A stretch of 23,968 nt of DNA from Gemmatimonadales bacterium UBA7889 (GTDB lineage Bacteria > Gemmatimonadota > Gemmatimonadetes > Longimicrobiales > Gaopeijiaceae): positions 999 to 24,966 of the forward strand of contig DLRL01000084.1 in the NCBI GenBank assembly GCA_002501085.1, read 5' to 3'. Within the stretch, counting starts at the first letter, position 1; the number at the start of each line of letters is the position of its first letter. A program made the translations under genes and the position numbers. This document shows positions 8,732 to 15,677 of the stretch, piece by piece. Under the pieces are notes generated by a model. That model had not been told where the DNA came from and searched no databases. It saw only the letters and a list, made by a program, of their open reading frames with translations.

Positions 8732-9181
8732 TCAGTTGTTCTGAGCACCCATGTTGATCCAGTTCTTGATATTCGCCAAGTCCACATTATCGAGAGCACT
8801 GCCACCTACGGGCATTCTACTGCCGTTACCGCTTCCTTGGCGGTTTTCCAGTTTCTTCATCAGATAGCTGTTCTGAGCGTCGTTAGGGATAACATAGACC
8901 TCACCTGACATTGGCGAAGTCACGTTAACAAGGCGCGCATGATTTGCGGACCCAGACGTGCTGATTGTTAAACCACCCGCCCCGTTCCCGTGACAGTTGC
9001 TACTAGCACACCCCCGGCGCGTGAATATTTCAGTAATGTCATTGGCAAACGAGGGGTTGGCCTTGATGGTTCGAGTATCGGATGGAGTTCCGCCGGGATC
9101 CGTGGGGCTGTCACTCGCGGAACAAGCAGCCAATACAACACACATGAGAACAGGACAGAGCGCTCGGTGTACGATGTTCAT
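8732..9181 (-). CDS. c-type cytochrome-like lipoprotein with CX4CH heme motif
   Basis: Lipoprotein of 149 residues, first gene of the YceI/DUF5777 run. The signal peptide ends in the lipobox LAAC (C20), so it should be membrane-anchored outside the cytoplasm. After a short Ser/Pro/Gly/Asp linker comes IFTRRGCASSNCHGNGAGG, where C58, C63 and H64 form a CX4CH heme-binding site, one or two residues longer than the usual CXXCH. The later pattern VIPNDAQNSYLMKKL and SRMPVGG (M123 as a likely distal heme ligand), ending in IKNWINMGA, is typical of planctomycete-type cytochrome c domains fused to secreted proteins. The ATG is chosen over one 39 bases upstream because GGGAG lies seven bases before it and the lipobox then falls at the normal distance. 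The likely role is electron transfer at the envelope. Confidence 0.82.
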   Translation of the reverse strand: MNIVHRALCPVLMCVVLAACSASDSPTDPGGTPSDTRTIKANPSFANDITEIFTRRGCASSNCHGNGAGGLTISTSGSANHARLVNVTSPMSGEVYVIPNDAQNSYLMKKLENRQGSGNGSRMPVGGSALDNVDLANIKNWINMGAQNN

Positions 9182-9274
9182 GACCCAACTCCCTTGCCGC
9201 CAATCGTTACTAGCCAACATGTTCGCCAGCGAACCAGCTCGTTCTTAGTCACCACCGAACGCCACAGGCACTAA

Positions 9275-10630
9275 ATGGAAACTTTGAAGTCCTACAACCC
9301 TGCCACGGAAGAGATCCTAGGTGAAGTAGAAATTACTCCGGCGGAGGAGGTCCCTAATATCGTCGCGAGAGCCAAAGCTGCTCAACTTGCTTGGGGCGAC
9401 CTTGGCCTAGAGGGTCGTGCGGAACTGCTTAAGGCTACAGCAGATATCTTCGTCGATCGGGTTCAGGAACATGGTGAACTCATGACGAAAGAAATGGGTA
9501 AGCCCCTTAAGGAAGCAATTGGTGAAGCCAAATCACTCGGATGGGGGATTGAGGAAGAGTTAGCTGAGATTATTGAAGCGCTCACACCCGAGGTCGTGGA
9601 GGATGGGCGACTCAGGTCGACTATCTATCACGATCCCCTCGGGGTAGTCGGTGCGATCACACCGTGGAATTTCCCGATGTCGATGCCGGCCTGGATGATC
9701 CTCCCATCCCTGGAAGCTGGTAACACAGTGGTATTCAAGCCGTCAGAGGAAACGCCACTCTGTGGTCAAGCATACGCAGATGTTCTCAACAAGGTCTTAC
9801 CCAAGGACGTCCTGATCGTTATCCACGGTGCTGATGACCAAGGCAAGGCAATCGTTCAATCCGATGTCAACATGATCGCATTCACCGGCTCACGAGAGGC
9901 TGGTAAGCATATCATGCGCGAAGCAAGCGGAACGTTGAAGAGGGTTGTACTGGAGCTCGGAGGAAAAGACCCTATGATCGTCCTAGGAGACGCAGACATC
10001 GCGAGGGCAGCTAAGTTTGCGGCGTCGAACTCTTTCCGGAACGCTGGGCAAGTGTGTATCTCGACCGAGCGAATCTTTGTGATGGATTCTGTCGCACAAG
10101 AGTTTGAGCATGCGCTCACCGAGATCGCTTCAGTGATGACCGTCGGTAGTGGAATGGGGGATGCAGATGTGGGTCCAATGGTGAATGGCCATCAACGTGA
10201 TCACGTGCTTGGGCAGTTAGAGGCAGCGATTGCAGGTGGTGCTGAAGTGCTGGCCGGAGGTGATGGGCACTATGACAATTTCGTCGTCCCAACCGTACTA
10301 GGAAATGTCACTGACGAAATGGATATCGCCAATGAAGAGACATTCGGACCGGTGGCCTGTGTCACACGCGTATCGTCTGTAGATGAAGCTGTAACGAAAG
10401 CGAATAACACCCACTTCGGTCTTGGTGCGGTCGTTTTTGGTGGAAACTCAGAAGAGACTGCAGAAGTTGCGAGACGTCTCACAGCAGGGATGATCGGTAT
10501 TAACTCAGCACCCGGTGGTGCAGTCGGTACTCCGTGGGTTGGTGCCAGACAGAGTGGATTTGGGTTCCACAAATCACCTGATGGACATAAGCAATTTACG
10601 CAAACCCGTGTAGTTACTTCACGAGCATAG
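9275..10630 (+). CDS. NAD(P)-dependent aldehyde dehydrogenase, succinate-semialdehyde type
   Basis: Cytoplasmic aldehyde dehydrogenase of 451 residues that oxidises an aldehyde to the acid with NAD(P)+. The catalytic set is complete: N132 in TPWNFP, K155 in VVFKPSE, general base E227 in LELGGKDP, and nucleophile C261 in RNAGQVCIS. The Rossmann loop FTGSREAGK (203-211) fits cofactor binding. The short length and the ending GFHKSPDGHKQFTQTRVV resemble the shorter succinate-semialdehyde dehydrogenase group, but substrate cannot be fixed from sequence. The ribosome site is weak (AGG six bases before the ATG). The gene diverges from the cytochrome cluster across a 93-base gap containing small GTTCG/CGAAC inverted repeats. 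The metallopeptidase gene follows after seven bases. Confidence 0.93.
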   Translation: METLKSYNPATEEILGEVEITPAEEVPNIVARAKAAQLAWGDLGLEGRAELLKATADIFVDRVQEHGELMTKEMGKPLKEAIGEAKSLGWGIEEELAEIIEALTPEVVEDGRLRSTIYHDPLGVVGAITPWNFPMSMPAWMILPSLEAGNTVVFKPSEETPLCGQAYADVLNKVLPKDVLIVIHGADDQGKAIVQSDVNMIAFTGSREAGKHIMREASGTLKRVVLELGGKDPMIVLGDADIARAAKFAASNSFRNAGQVCISTERIFVMDSVAQEFEHALTEIASVMTVGSGMGDADVGPMVNGHQRDHVLGQLEAAIAGGAEVLAGGDGHYDNFVVPTVLGNVTDEMDIANEETFGPVACVTRVSSVDEAVTKANNTHFGLGAVVFGGNSEETAEVARRLTAGMIGINSAPGGAVGTPWVGARQSGFGFHKSPDGHKQFTQTRVVTSRA

Positions 10631-10637
10631 ATCCCTA

Positions 10638-13064
10638 ATGAATCCGCAGATAACTAAGAGCTTCCTGCTCATTGCACTCGTTATAGGCATCACCAACTGC
10701 GGCTCAGATGGCACGGGTCCAGATACTGGTGGCAACTCAGTGTCGATCTCTAAAACCTCTGTCACCCTCAACTTCCTAGGCGAAACGACTCAGTTGACGG
10801 CCACAGTGCGCAATAGCAAAAACGTGCCTGTCAGCGGGCAGGTAACCTGGTCCAGTGATGCTCCGACTGTGGCAACTGTGAGTTCCAACGGACTGGTCAC
10901 CGCGATCGGTAACGGTCAAGCGACACTAACAGCGACTTCCGGAAGCCTGTCCGCCACCTCATCAGCGACAGTGCAGCAGGTTCCCACCAGCTTATCGGTT
11001 ATATCAGGAAACGCCCAGACTGATACAGTTGGCCAACTACTTACAGAGCCGCTGGTTGTTCGTGCCGAAGACCAAGGCGGTACTACCGTATCAGCAGTCA
11101 GCATCAGCTTTTCGATCAGCCAGGGCGGCGGATCGCTAAGCGAAACAAGTGTAACCAGTGACGGTGATGGGGAGGCCTCAACGACCTGGACCCTAGGTAC
11201 AACGTCTGGTACCCAAAACGTAGCTGCCACAATCCAGGGGAGTGAGAGCGGAAAAACTGATTTCTCTGCGACGGCGACACCCGGCCCAGCAACCGCATTC
11301 AGTAAGGAGTGGGGAGATCAGCAAATCGGGAAAAATAATCGACCTCTCCCAGAACCTATCAAGGCTGCGGTGAAAGACGAATTTGGAAATGGAATCGCAG
11401 GCATTCCAGTCACTCTTGCTGTGACCGATGGTGGTGGATCTATCAGTCCTGCAGATAGCGTGACGGGAGAGACAGGGACAGCCGAAGGCATCTGGACCAT
11501 GGGTATTGTTGGCACCAATACACTCACTGCAAGCACAGCTGGATTCCCTGACCTCGAGTTCACAGCCACCGCAGAGCTATATGTGGCGAAGGCCGACCTG
11601 ACCGTCACTAGTATGACGGTCAGCCCTGCGAATGCGACCGCTTTTCAGGACCTCACTGTTACTGCAACAATCACGAATTCAGGTGATTTCACCACTGGCT
11701 CAGCCTTTGATGTACAGCTTCTGCTCGACAACATCCAGACTGGAAACACAACCGTTTCTGAGCTCGCGGACAGTGCGGAAACTCAGATCAGCTTTAACGT
11801 AGGAAGGCTTGCCTCTGGCCCACATACATTTCAAGTAGTCATCGATCCTAACAATGATATCGACGAACACGATGAGGCCAACAACAGTGTAGGACGAAAT
11901 GCTCCTATCGCAGCAGCAACCGAGTTGGTCGCCGGAACGCCGGCCAGGAACCTTTCGCTTCCAGACAGTATGGAACTCCTCTTTAACCTTGAGTTGCCGT
12001 CATCCAGCAATCTAGTGATCTCGACGTCTGGAGGTTCAGGCGATCTCGATCTCTACGTCCACCACGGCGCACGACCAGCACACCGAGATGATTACAAGTG
12101 CCAGTCGGGAAGTCCGATCTCTAGCGAGTCATGCACGTTCAATGCCGCAGAGCCAGGGGTATACCATATCCTGCTCTTCGCTTGGGACCAGTTCTCCAGT
12201 GTGACACTAGAAGCACAGGTTGGAGGCGATCCCAATCCCTTCAACATTGAGCTTGTATTCCTAAACAGCGGGACCACCGAGCAAGACGACGCCTTCCGGA
12301 CCTCAGCTGCGAAATGGGAAAGCATCATTACAGACGACATCTACGCCTTCTCCTTTGCAGACAATCCTGCCTCAGCGAACGAATGTGTTTCAGGACAACC
12401 AATGATCAGTGACGTTGTCGACGATGTGAGGATCTATATCAGTATTAGGGATATCGATGGCCCGCAGCCCATATTGGGCCGGGCCGGGCCGTGCTACATA
12501 CGTGGCCTGTCGGAGCATCCCATCGTTGGTATGATGGAATTCGACATTTACGATTTCGATCGTATAACCGACCAAGGACTTCTAATACCAGTTGTACTCC
12601 ACGAAATGGGTCATGTGCTGGGTATCGGAACGATTTGGGACCGAAAAGAGCTCCTCGTAAATCCATCTGCTGTGACCCCATCTGCGGATACGCACTTCAT
12701 CGGGCCACTCGCGATCACTGCCTTCGATAATGCAGGCGGAGTTAACTATACAGGTGGACAAAAGGTGCCAGTGGAAAATGAGGCTGGGCCAGGGTCTCAA
12801 GACTCGCACTGGAGAGAGGCCGTTTTTAATGCTGAACTCATGAGTCCTTTCGTTGACTCCGGGGTCCAGAATCCACTAAGCCGTATTACGATTCAGTCTT
12901 TAGCGGACCTTGGTTACGGAGTTGATGCGACTCAGGACGAGCCCTACTCCGTGCCCCTCGCGGCGGACCTGGTGAGCCCGGACCGTGGGCCAGGTATCGA
13001 CCTCCGCGATGATATCCGCATAGGACCAATCTTGGTTGTGGGGCCAAAAAAGCGTAGACGTTAA
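10638..13064 (+). CDS. Multidomain lipoprotein with Ig-like, CARDB, PPC and leishmanolysin-like metallopeptidase domains
   Basis: Secreted, probably lipid-anchored, protease of 808 residues. The signal peptide ends at C21 in IGITNC; Asn at -1 is unusual for a lipobox. A Big_2-type Ig domain follows (about 34-113, WSSDAPTVATVSSNGLVTA). Two Big_1-like repeats come next (about 117-212 and 219-312), then a CARDB-like domain (about 318-418) and a pre-peptidase C-terminal domain (about 427-528, GSGDLDLYVHHG). The catalytic part (about 535-763) holds HEMGHVLGIGTIW with zinc ligands H655 and H659 and base E656. The third ligand is probably H724 in QDSHWRE, and M735 in ELMSPF is the Met-turn. The tail is basic (KKRRR). 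There is no strong ribosome site, and the seven-base gap to the aldehyde dehydrogenase suggests coupling. It would digest extracellular protein and supply peptides. Confidence 0.88.
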   Translation: MNPQITKSFLLIALVIGITNCGSDGTGPDTGGNSVSISKTSVTLNFLGETTQLTATVRNSKNVPVSGQVTWSSDAPTVATVSSNGLVTAIGNGQATLTATSGSLSATSSATVQQVPTSLSVISGNAQTDTVGQLLTEPLVVRAEDQGGTTVSAVSISFSISQGGGSLSETSVTSDGDGEASTTWTLGTTSGTQNVAATIQGSESGKTDFSATATPGPATAFSKEWGDQQIGKNNRPLPEPIKAAVKDEFGNGIAGIPVTLAVTDGGGSISPADSVTGETGTAEGIWTMGIVGTNTLTASTAGFPDLEFTATAELYVAKADLTVTSMTVSPANATAFQDLTVTATITNSGDFTTGSAFDVQLLLDNIQTGNTTVSELADSAETQISFNVGRLASGPHTFQVVIDPNNDIDEHDEANNSVGRNAPIAAATELVAGTPARNLSLPDSMELLFNLELPSSSNLVISTSGGSGDLDLYVHHGARPAHRDDYKCQSGSPISSESCTFNAAEPGVYHILLFAWDQFSSVTLEAQVGGDPNPFNIELVFLNSGTTEQDDAFRTSAAKWESIITDDIYAFSFADNPASANECVSGQPMISDVVDDVRIYISIRDIDGPQPILGRAGPCYIRGLSEHPIVGMMEFDIYDFDRITDQGLLIPVVLHEMGHVLGIGTIWDRKELLVNPSAVTPSADTHFIGPLAITAFDNAGGVNYTGGQKVPVENEAGPGSQDSHWREAVFNAELMSPFVDSGVQNPLSRITIQSLADLGYGVDATQDEPYSVPLAADLVSPDRGPGIDLRDDIRIGPILVVGPKKRRR

Positions 13065-13074
13065 CTAAAGTTAC

Positions 13075-13962
13075 TCAGCTAATTTTAGCCCCTCTATCGA
13101 CCTCCCTCTCTAGGGTCCGGGTCAAGCAGGTTGGTCCACCACAGCCCTTCCTGCTAATCTCGATGCCTCTGTAGGTATGCACCTCAACGCCCACCCCCTC
13201 TAAGCATCGCCGCGTCTCGCTATTTCCTTCAACCGCCATTACAACACGCGGCGCAATGGCGAGGACATTACACCCCATTGAGGGCTCGTACTCTCCATCT
13301 GGAACCTCGATCAATTGATAACCACGAGCTAGAAGCTCTTGGCGGAATGACATCGGAAGTAGCGGGGAGTAGACCAACAGCAGATCCTCCGCAAGCGGGC
13401 TCACAACCGACATGAGGTGAAAGACGTCACCCGGACCCTGCCAGTCGGGCAAGGGCACCTCGATGACCTCAACACCACCAGAGAGGAATTCCTGAAATTG
13501 TAGAACTCCTGAGGCATTAGTTCGACGGCTCAGACCGATGGCAAGCGTCTCGCTGTCGAGCCAAACCACGTCACCTCCTTCAAGTGTACCCGGAGCCTCG
13601 ATCAGGCCGGCAATATGGATCCCGAGTGCCGGATACTCATCCGCATGAGCTTCCGGTTCTAAGGCACGAGACTCCTTACCCATCCGACAAAGAATCGCAC
13701 CTGAGTTCGATAAGACCGAAGCATCCCGCATATAGATTGAATCCAGACCAAAGTCTCCACTTCGGGCCCATTCGACAGTCACTCCTAAGTCTTCAAGCTG
13801 GGCCGCTAGGGCATCAGATTCCCGGCAAGCCAACTCGTAATCTGGTGCACCCACATAGTTGAGATTCTCCCACTGCTCCGCGATCCGACTGGGTGAGATG
13901 AAGGCGTCACTCGCGTGCCTCATCAGGACGCGCCGGAGCGGTGATACATCGGACTGATACAT
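13075..13962 (-). CDS. Dimethylarginine dimethylaminohydrolase / amidinotransferase-family hydrolase
   Basis: Penta-repeat (beta/alpha propeller) enzyme of the arginine deiminase, DDAH and amidinotransferase group, acting on guanidino or amidino carbons. Visible catalytic residues are D80 in IYMRD, E128 in GTLEGGDVVW, H182 in DVFHLMS and nucleophile C279 in GGPTCLTR. SRRTN (145-149) also matches the substrate-binding segment. At 295 residues it is closest in length to bacterial DDAH, which makes citrulline and dimethylamine from dimethylarginine. The exact substrate is uncertain. The ATG chosen has GGAGG four bases upstream; a longer version from 14022 adds a 20-residue Cys-rich N-terminus unlike the family. 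It converges with the metallopeptidase (10-base gap) and diverges from an amidase, with a perfect dyad between them. Confidence 0.87.
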   Translation of the reverse strand: MYQSDVSPLRRVLMRHASDAFISPSRIAEQWENLNYVGAPDYELACRESDALAAQLEDLGVTVEWARSGDFGLDSIYMRDASVLSNSGAILCRMGKESRALEPEAHADEYPALGIHIAGLIEAPGTLEGGDVVWLDSETLAIGLSRRTNASGVLQFQEFLSGGVEVIEVPLPDWQGPGDVFHLMSVVSPLAEDLLLVYSPLLPMSFRQELLARGYQLIEVPDGEYEPSMGCNVLAIAPRVVMAVEGNSETRRCLEGVGVEVHTYRGIEISRKGCGGPTCLTRTLEREVDRGAKIS

Positions 13963-14073
13963 CGAACCTCCAACACAATGCGCTGTATAGCAGGAATACT
14001 GGACAAGCATAACGCCATACACTCCGATCTAACCAACTGTATAGGACGCTCAAAACAGAAGCAGATCACCGTT

Positions 14074-14098
14074 CCTGAGTGTCGACACGACACTCAGG
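14074..14098. promoter_or_regulatory. Perfect 11-bp inverted repeat (25-bp dyad) in the divergent intergenic region
   Basis: Arms CCTGAGTGTCG and CGACACTCAGG are exact reverse complements around the three-base loop ACA. It lies between the divergent guanidine-hydrolase and amidase genes, 43 bases before the amidase ATG. Such a long perfect dyad is very unlikely by chance in a gap this size. It could be an operator for a dimeric regulator of both genes, or an RNA hairpin in the amidase leader. There is no U-tract, so an intrinsic terminator is not favoured. Confidence 0.55.
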
Positions 14099-14141
14099 CG
14101 TCTATGGTTCTGTGTTGTCCTCACTCCGAGAGGCAAGAGGA

Positions 14142-15650
14142 ATGACCCAAGACGAGTACATCAGCTACGATGGCAGCGGCCTTGCACAGCTCATCCGTGC
14201 GAAAGAGGTCAAGGCATCGGAGCTTCTTGACCTAGCACTCGAACGAGTTTCGATCCTCAATCCTGAGGTTAATGCAGTCGTGAGGATCATGGAGGAGGAT
14301 GCGCGCACTGCAGCTGAGAAATGCCGCGCAGCCGAGGTATTCACTGGAGTTCCTTTCCTTGCGAAGGATTTGGGAAGCCATTTCGCTGGACATCCCACTT
14401 CCGCCGGGAGCCGTCTCGCCGCAAATATTGTTGACAAGCAAGATACGGAACTTGTGCGTAGGCTACGAGCCACCGGAGTATCCATCTTCGGCAAGACGAA
14501 CCTACCTGAATTCGGACTCACCCCTTACACGGAACCGGAGTTATGGGGCCCCTGCAGGAACCCCTGGGATCTGACTCGAACGCCTGGAGGATCAAGTGGT
14601 GGTTCAGGAGCCGCAGTCGCTGCTGGCTTTGCTCCGATGGCAGGGGCTGGAGATGGTGGAGGTTCAATCCGGATTCCAGGTTCATGTTGTGGCTTGTTTG
14701 GCCTCAAGCCTACCCGAGGTCGCACCCCAACAGGGCCCTTTCGAGGACAAGTTTGGCGAGGTGCAACAGTAGAACACATTCTTTCTCGCTCTGTGAGAGA
14801 CAGCGCAATAATGCTAGACGCAACACACGGAGCTGACCCGGGCGCCCCCTACGAGATCACCACGCCCGAACATCCATTTGCTGAAGAAGTTGGGCGGGCG
14901 CCCGGTCGACTTCGGATCGCTTGGACAACAAAGCCAACCCTAGGTTCAGAGGTGCACCCGGATTGTATCAGCGCCGTTGAAGAGGCTGTCAAACTTCTTG
15001 AGGAGTTGGGACACGAACTCATTGAGACTGAGCCTCAAATCGATGACGAGGGCTTCGCACGGTCCTTTATGCTAATGGTCGCAAGCGAAGTGGGTGCCGA
15101 TATTCACGACGCTGAAACCGTGCTCGGCCGGAGAGCGAGGCGGGGGGAACTGGAACCGGCTACCCGGGTCCTCAGTCTACTCTCTAAGTCACTCTCTGCT
15201 AGAGAATTCAGCAGCGCCCTACGCCTTCTCGAGCGTGAAGCGCGATCTGTGGGAACATTCTTCGAAACCCACGACATATTACTGACACCCACCATAGCCA
15301 CACCTCCTGCAAGAATCGGTGAACTAACTCCAACCCCTTCGGAACAACTGCAACTTCGTATGCTGGGGTTAATCGGATCAGGACGCCTGGTGAAAATGAT
15401 TGGCTTACTCGACGAGGTGGCCAAGCACGCATTCGATTTCACTCCCTGGACGCCAGTCTTCAACGTCACAGGGCAACCAGCGATGTCTGTACCACTACAT
15501 TGGAATCCGGATGGGCTGCCCATCGGTGTCCATTTCGTAGCTCGTTTCAGTGCCGAAGCCACTTTATTCCGACTAGCTGGACAACTTGAATGCGCCCGGC
15601 CTTGGTTCGATCGGCTACCCGAAATCGCTAAGAATATCCTAAAAACCTAA
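14142..15650 (+). CDS. Amidase (amidase signature family), second copy in window
   Basis: Amidase signature hydrolase of 502 residues from the ATG chosen here. Catalytic residues are K75 in GVPFLAKDLGS, cis-Ser S151 in TPGGSSGG and nucleophile S175 in GDGGGSIRIPG, with the normal 24-residue spacing. The loop RNPWDLTRTPGG matches the family. A GTG 63 bases upstream would lengthen the protein, but it falls inside the perfect dyad and lacks a ribosome site, whereas the ATG has GAGAGG eight bases before it. There is no signal peptide. It differs clearly from the first amidase outside the core motifs, so this is not a recent duplication. It is divergent from the DDAH-like gene, and shared control through the dyad is an inference. 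AS relatives without gatB/gatC act on diverse amides. Confidence 0.92.
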   Translation: MTQDEYISYDGSGLAQLIRAKEVKASELLDLALERVSILNPEVNAVVRIMEEDARTAAEKCRAAEVFTGVPFLAKDLGSHFAGHPTSAGSRLAANIVDKQDTELVRRLRATGVSIFGKTNLPEFGLTPYTEPELWGPCRNPWDLTRTPGGSSGGSGAAVAAGFAPMAGAGDGGGSIRIPGSCCGLFGLKPTRGRTPTGPFRGQVWRGATVEHILSRSVRDSAIMLDATHGADPGAPYEITTPEHPFAEEVGRAPGRLRIAWTTKPTLGSEVHPDCISAVEEAVKLLEELGHELIETEPQIDDEGFARSFMLMVASEVGADIHDAETVLGRRARRGELEPATRVLSLLSKSLSAREFSSALRLLEREARSVGTFFETHDILLTPTIATPPARIGELTPTPSEQLQLRMLGLIGSGRLVKMIGLLDEVAKHAFDFTPWTPVFNVTGQPAMSVPLHWNPDGLPIGVHFVARFSAEATLFRLAGQLECARPWFDRLPEIAKNILKT

Positions 15651-15677
15651 AGCGTGGTCCTGACCCCTACCGTGCCC

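Noticed and set aside
9221..9260. Several GTTCG/CGAAC inverted repeats upstream of the aldehyde dehydrogenase
   Set aside because: The arms are only five bases and irregularly spaced, so an operator or hairpin role is not distinguishable from chance.
12467..12490. GCCCA-TAT-TGGGC hairpin and three tandem GGGCC units
   Set aside because: It lies inside the metallopeptidase coding sequence, in frame and without disruption; most likely chance in a G/C-rich codon run.
1060..15650. Possible recent duplication of the two amidases
   Set aside because: Both keep the core triad but differ in length and in most residues outside the signature, so they are distant members of a broad family.
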